From NCBI GenBank assembly GCA_021234155.1, contig JAJEKV010000140.1, positions 246,001-310,000 on the forward strand: a DNA stretch of 64,000 bases, read 5' to 3'. This DNA is from Isoetes taiwanensis (Eukaryota > Streptophyta > Lycopodiopsida > Isoetales > Isoetaceae). Positions within the stretch are counted from its first letter, which is position 1, and every line of letters starts with the position of its first letter. Positions 35,884 through 48,418 of the stretch are shown here, piece by piece. Both the position numbers and the translations under genes were made by a program. The notes below the pieces were generated by a model. That model saw nothing but the letters and a program-made list of their open reading frames with translations. It searched no databases and was not told the origin of the DNA.

Positions 35884-36315
35884 GTATACCGTTCCATTTT
35901 TTTCTCAAAACTTTTCCCATAAATCTCTTTTATATTTATCTTACTGGCCAATTGTTACTTTCTTCCTTGCATGGACCCGCTAAGTTGAAGCCGTCTTTGA
36001 AACTTTTATCTTTGGACACAAAGGTTCTTGCATGACTAGGGTTTCTCTGAAAAGATGTTAATGCCTGCCAAATGTTGAGCCCACTTATAACAATATGATG
36101 TCTGGCTCTCTTATTGCAAGTCCTCACGTTCAGAATGAGCTTTGCTGCCTACAACAGAACTTTCCGTGAGTTAAAATGGAGGGCTAAGGGTTAGTTCTGA
36201 TGATAATAGGCCAGAGAAAAATTTATCTGGCTTGGCAACTCCACCCAGTATCATCCGAAACAGGATTTGCTAGTAGGTTTCCCTCGGCATCTGTTCTACT
36301 ATCTAAGCCTACGTA

Positions 36316-36529
36316 AAGTCAGGGTGCCCTAGATTCAGCTCTTATGTCCAATGGCGCTGCGCCACGTGGCAACCATTCTTTTCCTGAATGTTGTCCTGAA
36401 TTTTAGCCTGACATTCCGCACGACATTCTGCATTTCCACCTGACATTCTGAATTTCCACCTGCGATGATTCTTTAGTCCAGCCGTTGGATGGCCGCCACG
36501 TGGCGCTGAATCTAGGGCACCCGTGACTT
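36316..36529. mobile_element. MITE with 22-23-bp terminal inverted repeats
   Basis: GTCAGGGTGCCCTAGATTCAGC at 36318-36339 matches, inverted with one extra base, 36505-36527. Inside, CCACGTGGC occurs near both ends, and ACATTCTGCATTTCCACCTG is repeated. No exact target duplication is found. Confidence 0.75.
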
Positions 36530-36536
36530 CACGTTG

Positions 36537-36642
36537 CAGGAACGCCCCTCTGCCTTCGATTCCGGCGAGTCAGGCAGGCCTCCGCACTGTCGCGCGTCGG
36601 CCAGCCTTCCTCCCCGGAATCGAAGGCAGAGGGGCGTTCCTG
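36537..36642. repeat. perfect 29-bp inverted repeat with about 48-bp loop
   Basis: CAGGAACGCCCCTCTGCCTT onward (36537-36565) is exactly complementary to 36614-36642. The loop is GC-rich (GCACTGTCGCGCGTCGGCC). It begins only 8 bp after the MITE at 36316-36529. Confidence 0.85.
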
Positions 36643-36700
36643 TATACATAAACAACATTCAGGTTATGTATGCATTCAAACTTAAGACTAGCTTTGCAGC

Positions 36701-37290
36701 TTATTCTCCTCCAATACACATATTTGAAGTACCACAATGAGAGGCTGGATTTGAAAGGCATGTGCTGCTTGAATATTCTCCTTCTATTGTGTCTTCCTTG
36801 GCATGGTTATGTCTCCATTGGGAATCATCGTCATCTTCCCCAGCCTCCTCACCAACCTTTCTTTCTTCTACAATGGTGGTTCCTGCAGAAAGAAAACACT
36901 GCAATTGTAAGTGATAAACAATAAAGGGTTGCAACACATCGGAGCTCCTTATGAAATGCATTCTCAAATTGTAGCCATCTTGTGTGTGGCCATTGTTTTC
37001 ATCATGGAATTCCCTGTCCACCACGAACCTGTAAGAAAACTGACCAATGTTTTTGCCACAGAAAGCAAGATGTCTGCCGGAACAGAAAGCACCATCATGG
37101 TTTGAAAAATTATGAAGAGAAAGATATCTGCCGGAATGAGGGGCGCTTTAACCAACAACAAGGAATGCTGAAGAGTATAAAATAATGACTGAAATCTTAG
37201 TTAGGGATCCTGCTTACCTTGAGCTGAGAAGGTACTTGCTCTCAAACTGCTCCCAAGCCTTGCTTTGAGAGCACAAACAATGACTTCCAC
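36701..37290 (-). other. possible gene fragment, unrecognised
   Basis: On the minus strand an open stretch (about 37040-36701) includes FVVDREFHDENNGHTQDGYN and ERKVGEEAGEDDDDSQWRHN, with an acceptor-like TTTCTTACAG just before it. Further up, 37300-37215 reads GSHCLCSQSKAWEQFESKYL before a GTAAGC donor. Together they look like two exons, but no family is recognised. Confidence 0.2.
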
Positions 37291-38001
37291 GCTTCTCGCC
37301 TTCTAAATTACAGCCAAATACACAAATTCAAACTCATATCTAAGGATATTTAATCCGTCGTTGCCTCAGGGTTCGCTTCTATAAGGCCAAAAAATGCAGT
37401 TCTGGACCGATGAAAAAACTGCCAGTTTCTCTAAAGTTTGAACCATCGTTAAAACATATATGGGTGATTCCATTAATCATTAATCATGAAATCCTTATAA
37501 GTCACTAAACATCAAGTTAAGATTCAAAAGGTGGTGTTATATTGTAAAATTGAAATTTCTTTTGTTAGATACATGGGTTTAAGTAGCAGGGGGTATGCTG
37601 GATCAATTCTAGTCCATGAACTTGAAATGGCCTCCTGGACAACTCTAGTGTTAGTATTATTTTATAGTCCCATTGGAATTCACTCTCACTGGAATTTTTC
37701 TTACTCTAATTGGCTAGTATGCTATTTAAAGTCCCATTGTAGATTCTTGCACTCTCATTGGAGATAACATTACTGAACATTGGCCAGTATACTATTTGAA
37801 GTTCCATTGGAGATTCTGTTTTGATGAAATTATATTTTTGATATATGTTAACTTAAATCTCTTCTAAGATTTAAACCTTATGTCTCATTTGATATTCATG
37901 CCATATGTCTTCTAATATCGCGCTGTATTGTTCGTTCTCTAGGATCGGCCCATAGATGATATGTTGTTTGCACTCACATGACAAAAGCTCTTCTAGACAT
38001 A

Positions 38002-38193
38002 CTACTACAAAAATAGGTAGAAATGGCACAAAAGTGACCTTTATGCTCCGCCCTTTGACGGAGCATAAACGTCACTTTTGTGCCATTTGGGGAGCACAAA
38101 CGTCATAAATGGCACAAAAGTGACGTTTATGCTCCGTAAAAGGGCGGAGCATAAAGGTCACTTTTGTGCCATTTCTACCTATTTTTGTAGTAG
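38002..38193. mobile_element. foldback element made of two nested hairpins (192 bp)
   Basis: The ends CTACTACAAAAATAGGTAG and their exact complement enclose four alternating copies of a module GGCACAAAAGTGACSTTTATG with CTCCG. Thus each half folds on itself and the whole folds again. The outer ends resemble the CACTACAA start of CACTA-type elements. The 3-bp flanks do not match, so the class is not proven. Confidence 0.8.
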
Positions 38194-38747
38194 AAGGACA
38201 TCAATTTGTATGTGCATATTGGTAAAGGTTTTCATCTCTTTATTCGATGATTATATATATTTCTGATGATACTAATGGTGAACCTTTAGCTCTTGATCAG
38301 GTTTGAGCCGCATGTCATATTCTTTGGACTTACTAAAATATAACATGTTTTTTTAGTACAATTTTTGCTACTAATGTTTTTCTGTGCATGTTCAAAATAA
38401 TGCCTTCTACAAGTGATGTTCGGAAAACCTTTGGTTTCATTGAAAGGCTGCATATAATTTGATTACTTGGCGCTATCACTATGTGACATTCAACGTGCTA
38501 CTGCATTACTACTATGTTACAAATTGGAAATGAAATAGCAGAATGGCTTTTATTAAAGGAGTGCAACAATCATTTTATAAGAGTGTGCTATTTTTTCCTT
38601 TTCTTTTTTTGCATTCAAGCATGGGACTGATGTTGCATGTAGAGTGACATGTTGATGCACCCTTTAGTCTCACTCTCAACTAAGATACATTATTTTTGTG
38701 AGATACAAAATGTCTTGTTGATGATAGACCAAAACTTGGGGAGGGTG

Positions 38748-38810
38748 TTTGGACTTGTCCATCTTTGGACTTGTCCATTTTTGGACATGTCCATCTCTGG
38801 CCTTTTGTAT
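38748..38810. repeat. short tandem repeats of TTTGGACTTGTCCATC
   Basis: Four imperfect copies at 16-19 bp lie about 50-100 bp before the LINE-like region. Confidence 0.7.
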
Positions 38811-38849
38811 CTTTGGCCGCTCATCCATATCTAGCTTGAGACTACATTG

Positions 38850-39300
38850 GTTCTATCTGCCACTTCTACTGCTCCACCTACTGCATGTATTGTCACCCCT
38901 CGGGCTGCTGCTGTTTCTGCTGCTGCTCCTTTCGCTACTCCTGCTGCTCCTGCGTAGCGCGTTGATGCTGCCCCCTGCTGGCGCGGCTAACCCGATCATC
39001 AAATAGGGATAGTGCTTGCACATGGTCTCTTGGAATTGCAGGGGCTTCCCTTGGCAGAAGGGAGATAGTCTCATCCATTACGGCAGACATAGATCTCGTC
39101 TTCCTTATGGAAACTTGAGAACACGCTAGGCACCGGACTAAACTTATCAGGATATTAGCACTATTCATTGTTCTGAGAGCATGGGCAAACAGGGACATGG
39201 GGGTGTCTCCTGTTACTACCGCACAAACTTGGCACCATCAGTTTCGTTGCAGAATACAGGCAGACACAACCGCTACCTCTGGATCCGAATGTGGGACTGC
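38850..39300 (+). pseudogene. LINE 1, 5' part: end of ORF1 and start of endonuclease
   Basis: 38860-38960 reads Ala/Pro-rich (TPRAAAVSAAA). The ORF2 endonuclease starts at about 39020 with VSWNCRGFPWQKG, where the Asn is expected to be catalytic, and goes on to RYLWIRMWD at 39300. There it stops at the edge of the LTR element, and it resumes at 42943. Stops are present. Confidence 0.65.
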
Positions 39301-39635
39301 TGTTAATTGTGAGTTCTTGGCATACACCCTGTAGCAGCAGTCTATGACTGTCGGATGCTACAAAGCTGCCATGCTCATGATCACAAAACAAGAACAAGAA
39401 AAACAAATATGTACAAAGAGTGAAGGGAACGTGGCCAAATGAGGCTCTCCAAATTTGAGATAAAACCTGAGTGCATCTGAAGAGGCTCTGGTCTAATATA
39501 GTGTAGACCGCAAATTTGAGCCGTACATCTAGCTAAATCTAAGCCATACACTTAAGTTAACCTAAACATGCCAAGTGTCATCTGCCACCACTGTCACCTA
39601 GCATGTGCACAATGTTAACCACTAGGTGGTTAACA
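39301..39635 (-). repeat. 3' LTR (copy B)
   Basis: It begins TGTTAATTGTGAG and ends GGTTAACA on the plus strand, and is the same family as 9299-9615. Confidence 0.9.
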
Positions 39636-42609
39636 CTGCCTCCCCCAAAAAGTTTTTAGCACAAAAACATGTACAGACTTTTATAAGATAAGTCCGACAA
39701 TTACAACATGGTGCTAAAAATTTAGGGGTGTAAATGATGGTAATGGTTGGGTTGTGCCGCCGTAAAATCTTCATAAAGGCATTGATGACGAATAGGATCC
39801 GAAGGAATGTCGATGCCGGACATGGATCATAGGAACTGGGGTCATGAAAAACATAGAGACTATTCCCTTATATCATGGGTAAGTCAATTTTAATGAATAA
39901 AGCCCAAAATTCCACTTAAAAAGGAAGTATAGGGGGTCTTCAAAATGTAAACATCATAATACCTTCCCCGTTAGCAGCCACATAGAGCATGAATTGTGCA
40001 TGGGTTACATGAGCAAGCGGGAAAAGCCACATGGGGGAGCATGACATTGGATGAGTACGAGCGTGGACAAAAATATATAGCGTGACCATGAGCGCTTTTT
40101 TTTTTTTTGGGGGAGGGGCACAAAGGTGGGCGTGGGAACAAGGAGCGTGAGGAACGTGGCGTGAGCGTGAGAAGCATGGCATGAGCGTGGGAATAAAAAG
40201 CGTGGCGTTGGCGTGGACTTAGCTGAGCCCGTGGGCGTGGCTGAGCATGTGATACGCGTGGCGTGGGTCAATGTTGCGTGGAAGATATCTTCGCTGGTCC
40301 ACGGCATGAACCCCGTGAGCGACAAACAGAGCTGGCGTGAAGCAATCTTAATTAAAGCGTCGACGGCCCATGAGCCATAAAAACAAGTTCATCTGGGCCA
40401 GGTTTTAGGGTGAAAAAAAACCCTAGAAATGAATATGAAAGCAGCATGGAATAAATTACTACTCCTATATTTTTAATATAGCCAGATAGGTTTAGCCAAA
40501 CTACCTTACAATTGGAGCTAGAAGTTTCTAACACTTGGCTAACCTAAATGGTTTTTCTCCATCATGGTTTCTTGCCTTTGGCTAAACTTTCACAAAATGT
40601 AGAGTCAAATATTAGCCATCACACTATCCTTATTTTAAAAGATCCAAGCCTTTGCACAAAAGCATTAAACTTATTGTTATTACAGTGTAATAATTCAATA
40701 TCATAAATGGCATAATTATAACCATTGTTATAACTTCCTTAATATAAAAATAAAACAAAGACATAAATTAAGACATAAGCATATACACATATGTTCAAAG
40801 CTCAAAGAAAAAGTGCAGTGTTCCTTCTAAATGTGGTCCTCCCTCTGATAATTCAACATCGTATTTGAAATGAGAAGTTACTACTTCAACTTCGTACTTG
40901 AGAAAAGTTCTTTGGTAATTTCCTAAAGTTCCTATATATCTTGGTCTGCTACTAGGCTAATCCATCCATTTTTCCAAGTCAACTCTTTCTTGGGTTTGGC
41001 TAATTGTTGTCCTGGTGGAGTTGTCTGGAGGTGGAGGTTTGGCTATTTAATCTAGAAAACCACTTAGTCGGCACAAAAATTGGGCTAAAATTTTCTTTTT
41101 TTGGGCAATTTTTGCCATTTACTTTAGCCATTTTTCTTGGCAAATATGCTACAAAATAGCCATTTGGCTAACCTTAGCCCTTATTTTATTCCATGGAAAG
41201 CAGGAGATAAAAGATGTCGGATTAGAATAGAAGCTGCGAGATGCTGCTGCCAGTGGAACTTACTATTTCTTCCCATCGGTTTTGCAACAGGTCTGTGAAG
41301 GGCCGGATGTGAAAGGTTGGGAGTCTGAACTGCAATGCAGAGTCTGAAAATAGAAAGAGAAGATTTGCACAGCTGAAAGGCCAGGTATGGCGGCCGGATT
41401 TGCTCTTAAGATTGAATAGAAGTACTTGAAGCTTGCTGGAATGGTAGCCAAAATCGATGCAACAGAGGAATTGGTGCCCACAAAGTGGTGGCTCCAAGTT
41501 TTCTGTCAAGAACAGGTAAAATGGCTTCTGAAAACATGTTGATACAGATGAGGCTCCAATCCCTGACTGGAAGTTTGATATGCTAACGGTACTTGTTTGT
41601 AGATGATGAGGACCAGAGAGATTTGAGAAATCTGAGTTAAGGCTTCAAGGTTGAATAGTTTCAATCCGAGTTGTGCTTTGTTGTATAGTTCTCTGCAACC
41701 GGTATATGCGTTAGGCAGATGGATGGGGGCTAGCAGGGATGCTGGCCTCTTAAAAACTCAATAAGAAAGACATGATTGCTGATGCCACGAGTGTTGGAGG
41801 AAGAGTTGCACGAAGACTCGAATACTTCTAGAGCCTAAGATGCTTGAATGATTTCTTTGTACTCAAAATAAACTGATAAAGTTAAAGTTTGATGCAGGTA
41901 CTGATATGCGCTGGATATACGAGTTGGAGAAAAAGCTCTGATGCTTGCTTTGTTGAATGTGCAGGGACTAGTCTGTTGCAGATGAACTACATGAAGAAGC
42001 GGGTAACTCACCCTTGAGAAATCTGTCTGATTATTGATTTCGAACCATAAGGGAGGGCTAGCCAAAGTGCTGACCCTCTGCCAAATAATCTGAAAAAGAA
42101 ATCTTCTTGAAAAGCTCCAGATTGGCAGATACAGACATGATATGCTCCATATTCATATGATACCGTATCTTTTTTTGAACTGGGTGTGCAAGCAAAGTGC
42201 ACAAACTGTCTGATAAACAGAGATAGAATAAAATTAACAAGAAGGACCATGGTTTTTTGGATATTTTTGCAGCAAATAGAAGATAAAAAAAGCCTTATAT
42301 TTTTGCAGAAAGGAGTGTTGTCACCACTCCAAAAATCCTCTACTGCAGAACTGCGCTTGCTGCACCATGGAAAACAGAGTTTTGAAAACCGTTTTTATAA
42401 CAAGACTAATTGCTAATGAATTGATTGACAAAGGGGCCTCCAGCCGGACCATTTCGACAGCTGGTTGGGACAAATAAGGGGGTTTGAAGGGTTGAGAGTA
42501 ATATACAAGGAGTATTCAAGAACTGATGATGATAAGAGCAGCAAGATCAACAGCAAAACAGTAAGGCTGAAGAAAATGATCACGAGCGAACACGGCATAA
42601 CAACGCCAC

Positions 42610-42942
42610 TGTTAATTGTGAGTTCTTGGCATACACCCTGCAGCAGCAGTCTATGACTGCCGGATGCTACAAAGCTGCCATGCTCATGATCACAAAACAA
42701 GAACAAGAAAAACAAATGTGTACAAAGAGTGAAGGGAACGTGGCCAAATGAGGCTCTCTAAATTTGAGATAAAACCTGAGTGCATCTGAAGAGGCTCCGG
42801 TCTAATATAGTGCAGACCGCAAATCTGAGCCCTACATCTAGCTAAATCTAAGCCATACACAAGTTAACCTAAACATGCCAAGTGTCGTCTGCCACCACTG
42901 ACACCTAGCATGTGCACAATGTTAACCACTAGGTGGTTAACA
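42610..42942 (-). repeat. 5' LTR (copy C)
   Basis: It begins TGTTAATTGTGAG and ends GGTTAACA. It differs from copy B at roughly a dozen sites. Confidence 0.9.
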
Positions 42943-44136
42943 ACTGCAGTGGTGACAGTTTCTTTCTTGCAGCATGCTACTTTCTATATGCAGAGTCCAA
43001 CTTCTGCCATACAACACAGATGTGGATAGGATGGATCCGTATGTCGATCTATATGATGACATATAGCTGTACAGGTAGTTGGGCAGAGTTGTGCTACTAG
43101 GAGACTTCGATGCACGCACGAGAATAGAACATCTCACCAAGTTTGATTCGTTGCCAGAGGATGTTCTGCAGCTCCGCCCTGGAGAGACTGCTTGGCCACG
43201 AACATCAGCCGACTGCCTCCATCTGGTCATGCGACATGGCCGGCAATTGCTTCAGATGTGCAACATCTTTGATTTAGTCATATGCAATGGTTTGGCGCAG
43301 TGGCCCTTATCTACCGGCTATACTTGCATGCAGGAAAACTAGGGAGGCAGCTCCAGTGTTGTGTATTATGTACTGGCGACTGAACAAGATCTGCATCTCA
43401 TCACCCAGCTCCGAGTACGCACAGATAATAGAAATGAAGAGACTGACTCGGATCACCAGTCACTTTTCCTCCAAGTACATTGGCAGTCTGCACATGTGAT
43501 CCCCCCTGCCCCCCGCTTGCCTCAGTTACGGCTGGATTACGACCGCGCGATTACTTATGCCCAGATGCTAGTACCTGACCTAGCGGAAATTCAGTAGCTC
43601 CTCATGCTAGCAACAGACTGACCAGTTTGTCACAGTGCTTATGATTGCTGCGGAGAGGTGCTTTGGTAGAAGCCGCCTCGGGAAGATCCGGGGAACTACA
43701 ATCTTTCCCGTAACCATTGGTTTGATGCTGAATGTAGAGACTTCAAGCGCTGGCTTCGACAGGTCACTGACCCCGCTCTGCGCCCCCTCGGGATCAGACA
43801 TTACCGTCTTTTTGTGAAAGAAATGAAAGCCAGATATATTGCAGAGCATCATAGGAAAATGTTTTACCTATTGGAGAGGCATTCTAGAACATTTTGAAGA
43901 AAGGTGCTGAGCAGGCCTCTGTAGCCTGCAGAAAATATCAGTTCAGATCAATGGGTGCAATATTTACACCAGCTCTATGATCTTCCTGAGGCTCGGCTAG
44001 AAGTACCCTCCCAAAGAGGCCCGGGCTTAAAAATCACAGAGGTAGATGTCACTCAAGGCCTGCAGCGTCTCACCAATGGCAAGGCAGTAGACTTGGATGG
44101 CATGCAGGCAGAGCTGCTCAAGTGGGTAGGACCACC
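42943..44136 (+). pseudogene. LINE 1, middle part: endonuclease and RT start
   Basis: It resumes with SFFLAACYFLYAES, then VVLLGDFDARTRIEH (the GDFNART motif of apurinic-type endonucleases) near 43090. The RT leader KITEVDVTQGLQRLTNGKAV ends in LLKWVG at 44130. An AAT array follows. Frames break several times. Confidence 0.8.
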
Positions 44137-44462
<326 letters not shown>

Positions 44463-44612
44463 ATTAGATCATGCTTCATGAAGCCCTTAAGGACAAGAAG
44501 CAGCAATTACGTATGTTTTCCAAAGGAAAATCTATACATCACACATAACATTCAAGAAGGATCTATGTTGTTCAACTTCTAAAAAATATCTACCCAAGGA
44601 ATTTGGATCTAT

Positions 44613-46925
44613 CTATAAAAGTGTATAGAAATCTGAAGTATCTATCTGATATCTATCCCGAATTTCCAAATATCTCGGGCATCTTAAGAAGGTATGTGCT
44701 TCATCTTCAACATGATGTTCGTCACATAATGTGCATAAACGTTCCAGTCTAGGAGTACCATTCCAACGACCAACCTCCACATGTAGGCGATTTGAGCTTG
44801 TTCTATACCTTGCTATTGTCCTTCTTATCCGTAATGATATGTGACTTACGCAGGTAATCCTGGTCAGCAAATACAAGCATGGGATTTACCTCTCGCCTAT
44901 AAAATTCCATCCTTGACCCCTTCGTCTCCCAAAGCCTCTCCATAACTTTCCCTTGGACTAGATCCCTAATCCCTTCATCAGTATCCGGCCAATCCTGTTC
45001 TTCGATCCCTCATCGTTGAAACCACTGGATAACTTCTTGCATCCAGCCATTATCTTGAGTTATTTCAGTAGCTACTACTGGCAGCCTGGATCTATCAAGT
45101 GTTTTGATTCGGGTGATGTAGGTAAGAGTTTGACACAATCCCTCAGCTTCAAGCGGGAGCATACCTGTTTCAGCTAATATAATAGCAAATGGAATTTGTT
45201 TCTTTACCCCAAGTTCTTCCTGTAAAAACATCTTCAAAACACTTTCTACTTTTAGCCATAGAGAAGGCGAGATTGACGGCCCCCATATTTGAACACCGTA
45301 TAAAACCACAGTTTTGACCAGTGTTCTAAAAAGCATTCGCCGTAGGCTCCAATTCTGAAGAGAGATCCTATGACATCTTGTCCACATGCTATACAATGCA
45401 TTTTTACCTCCTGTAACTCTCTTCTTTACACATTCCTTCCATCTGTAATTAGAGCAGATTTCTAAGCCAAGATACTTATAACTCTTCACCAACTCAATCT
45501 GATCCCCTTTATATTCAAAATAAGGTCTCTGGACTGTACCAAACACCATACATTTGGACTTTTTCATGTTCACCTTCATGCCTCTCATATCACAAAACGA
45601 GGCTAAGTTATTTAAATGTTGCTGTAATCCCTCTTGTGTGTCAGATAACAAAACTACATCATCTGCATATAGTAATATTTGGATCAGAAAGTGTCCTAAG
45701 CGAGTCCCTGCATACCCGTAAGTGCTCAACCACTCTTCGAGCTCGTCAATAAAGAGCCCAAATAGTGTCGGTGACAGCGGGCAACCCTGCTTCACTCCAA
45801 TCGTACTCAAAATTTCCGTACCTTTAGATAAGCATGCTCTGACCTCTTTATAAAGCCTGGCCACTGCACCTCTCAATAAAGACGGAACTCCCAATTTCTC
45901 CATTCTAATGTCCAGTCCTAAACGTGGCACTGTGTCAAAAGCGCTAGAGAAATCTATGTACGCAATGTATAAAGCCTTTCCTGGTCTCTTAGCCTGCTCC
46001 CTTAGAGAACAGAGTGTTAGCAGATGATCAAGTGTGATATGGTTAACTCTGAAGCCAGCTTGACCTTTGGCTCGCTTGACTTCTCTTTCAGCTCAGCTAC
46101 TTAATTTACTTTCAAGCAATCTCCCTAGGATTTTAGCAAAGACACTTCCAATCATTATCATTCTGTAATTTTTTACCTCATATTTGCTACCTGATTTGTG
46201 TACTGGAACAACTCGACAATAACTCCACTCTCTCGGTAATCCATCTCTCACAGCGGCATTCAACAACTGAGTAAGAATTGGTATTATGTGTTCCCCACCC
46301 CATTTCAGCAACTCAGCTGACAGGCCCTCTAAGTCAGATGCCTTTCCATTGAATACTTGCTTCAGTTGCTCCTTAACATCTGTTTCTGTAAAAATATCAC
46401 ATGTGATGTCTGTTAGTGGCATCTGGCTGGCATTTGGAACATGATATATGCCTCTTACTAAGTCTAAAAACTCATTTGTATCAAGCTCAACCATCTTTTC
46501 CTTGGTTAACGTTTTGGACCAGAATAGCTTTGGACGTTCGCTAAAGAGCACTTCTAAGTCTGTTTGCCTTTTAGAGAGAAATGCGTACTTCTTCCTCTTC
46601 ACAAGATTCCTGTACCACTTTGGTCTGTATTTATTACCTTTAGGAAGCAGTTTACGCGCTTTCTTGCATTCTTCGTCAAACCACGAATTGCACGGCTTGC
46701 CTAAGACCTTTCGAAGACCTTTCGTTTACTCCAGCCAAATGCTTCAGTTGCAGCATCTATGATGGCCTGTTTAAAAGCCTGGGCATTAGCTTCCAAAGAC
46801 GAATCTTTCCATTCCTTAAGCTTGCTCACTAAGCACTTTTTATATGCTTCCGATTTGGCATAATTGAGTCTGAGCTTCGGGATAAAAGCTTTTTTATTCG
46901 ATGTCCTTTTTGGACTGATTTTCAA
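44613..46925 (-). pseudogene. LINE 2 ORF2 reverse transcriptase and C-terminus
   Basis: The pieces in order are 46925-46701, 46602-46093 (VFNGKASDLEGLSAELLKWG, REWSYCRVVPVHKSGSK), 45930-45010 (GVKQGCPLSPTLFGLFIDEL, the catalytic YADDVVLLSD, KMKKSKC-like NMKKSKCMVFG) and 44876-44613 (NRLHVEVGRWNG, LCTLCDEHHVEDEAHTFLRC, a Cys/Cys/His/Cys motif). The RT active site is intact but the frame is broken between pieces (near 46650, 46050 and 44950). Confidence 0.9.
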
Positions 46926-46995
46926 ATGAAAACATACTGGTAGGTGATCAAATTCTATGTATTTGTCCCCAATCTCAAAGCATTCAACAACGTCA

Positions 46996-47700
46996 CTATA
47001 TTGGAGCTATTAGATAGTCTACTGTACTCTCACCCATCCATGTCACACAGGTGGATCTCGCTGATTCAGGGAACTTTGCTACTCCATTCAGTATCTTAAG
47101 TTTGCAGCAAGTACAATAATCCAGCAAGTAATCTCCCATCGTGTTCTTTGTTTGGTCATAGCTGTTCCGTATAAAATTCTCATCGGACACTTCCTCTAAA
47201 CGATGATCACCATCACATTCAAATGTAGCAGCTTGTTGCCCTTTGGTTCTACCATTAAAATCTCTAACTAAAATGACATTACCTTTCTCTTTTAACAAAG
47301 CAGTTTGCAGCGTAAGCTCATGAAAAGGATTGTCATTAAGAATGCCGTCCTCGTGGTATATTGGCATGCCCAGAGGTGCATAATAGCATATTGCTATGAA
47401 GGTGATATCACTCTTTGTCTCAATTTTCAGCCACATATGCTGTCCAAAAGTGTGCTTCTGTTCCAAGGAGATATGCTTATGTACTGTATCTTTAGCATAT
47501 GCAACAATACCGCCAAAGCCCCTCACCATGCCTGTCTCTTTTCTGTTCCATATGCAGTCTATGATTTGAAAACCATATAAGCTTGGCAGCGTGGAAGCTT
47601 GATGTTGCCATGTTTCAGTTAAGAGAATCAAATCATACTGTCCTTCAGTGCATCCATCTTAGCTTGTGAAATTCCATGTATATTCCAGGCGATAACCTTA
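46996..47700 (-). pseudogene. LINE 2 ORF2 endonuclease domain
   Basis: The domain opens with KVIAWNIHGIS near 47700. After a frameshift near 47640 it continues with LILLTETWQHQ (catalytic Glu), IAICYYAPLG, VILVRDFNGRTKG (usual GDFN has Gly changed to Arg) and WMGESTVDYLIAP (normally SxxDYI or similar). It is an AP-like nuclease that nicks target DNA for target-primed reverse transcription. Confidence 0.85.
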
Positions 47701-47714
47701 AGGGCCTCTTCTAC

Positions 47715-48418
47715 CTATTTGTTTCTGCGTTTTGTGATAGCAGCTCTGCCATTGTGATCTAAAAATGCTACAAACCCATCATCCCTGGCTTCCCGGACCT
47801 TTGCCATCTCCTTTTTCCTTACCTCTAGCTGTGCTGGGGTGAGGTCTTTATCTAACCATATTCTGTGACCCTTTAGAGATGATCGATTCTGGAGCACCCT
47901 GTCCTTAGAGTCTACATCTCTAAATTTTAACAGTATAGGTCTGTGAAAACCTTCTCTAAATCTGCCCAGTCTCCTACAATGCACTACATTTGGTTCATGA
48001 AGATGCATAGTCTCTTTGAAGAAGTGACAAGAACAGCTTGCAAACCTTCATTTTCTTCTTCTACAAAACCAGATATTTTTAAGTTTCTTGCTCGTGATTC
48101 TTGATCTTGTAATTCAACTGAAACTTTCTCCTGGTGAAGCATCATTTGTTCTTTAGTAACTTCAGCTACTAATGTGGAAAGCTTACCTTCAATTTCTGAA
48201 ATTGTTCCATTAATCTGCTCCTGATGGTTCGTTCTTAGCAATTCAGCCTTCAATTCTGCATTTTGGGCCTTCAATTCTGTGTTCTGTGTAACCACAGTCT
48301 CCACTAATTTTTGCAAGTAAGAGACCTCTGCCTTCAATTCAACTAGTGCAGCGACCACGTCTTCCTCCTCAGCATCGGCTCTGGAAGGTGATCCAGCAGC
48401 CTTTCGTGTCTTACCCAT
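47715..48418 (-). pseudogene. LINE 2 ORF1p, coiled coil plus RRM-like domain (one frameshift)
   Basis: It starts MGKTRKAAGSPSRADAEEED. Residues about 20-110 form a heptad-rich coiled coil (VSYLQKLVETVVTQNTELKA, then ELKAQNAELKAELL). Next comes RARNLKISGFVEEEN, like the first strand of an L1 ORF1p RRM. After a frameshift near 48000 the second frame gives VVHCRRLGRF, RPILLKFRDVDSKDRVLQNR, LKGHRIWLDKDLTPAQLEVR, like the RRM end and C-terminal domain. ORF1p binds element RNA as a trimer in animal L1. Many plant L1 ORF1s instead have an RRM with a CCHC knuckle and little coiled coil. Confidence 0.8.

Larger units (their letters stand above)
39301..42942 (-). mobile_element. complete non-coding LTR retrotransposon inserted in LINE 1
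   Basis: The two LTRs (39301-39635 and 42610-42942) are about 96-97 percent alike by eye. The target duplication ACTGC is present at 39296-39300 and 42943-42947, and the LINE frame continues across it. A purine tract (GGGGGAGGCAG on the minus strand) borders the low-coordinate LTR, so the element runs on the minus strand. The internal 3 kb shows no gag or pol, so it must be mobilised in trans (LARD-like). It carries a GCGTG-rich block at about 39995-40320 and a poly-T/G tract near 40096. The minus strand after the 5' LTR reads GTGGCGTTGTTATGCC, a primer site I cannot assign to a tRNA. Confidence 0.9.
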
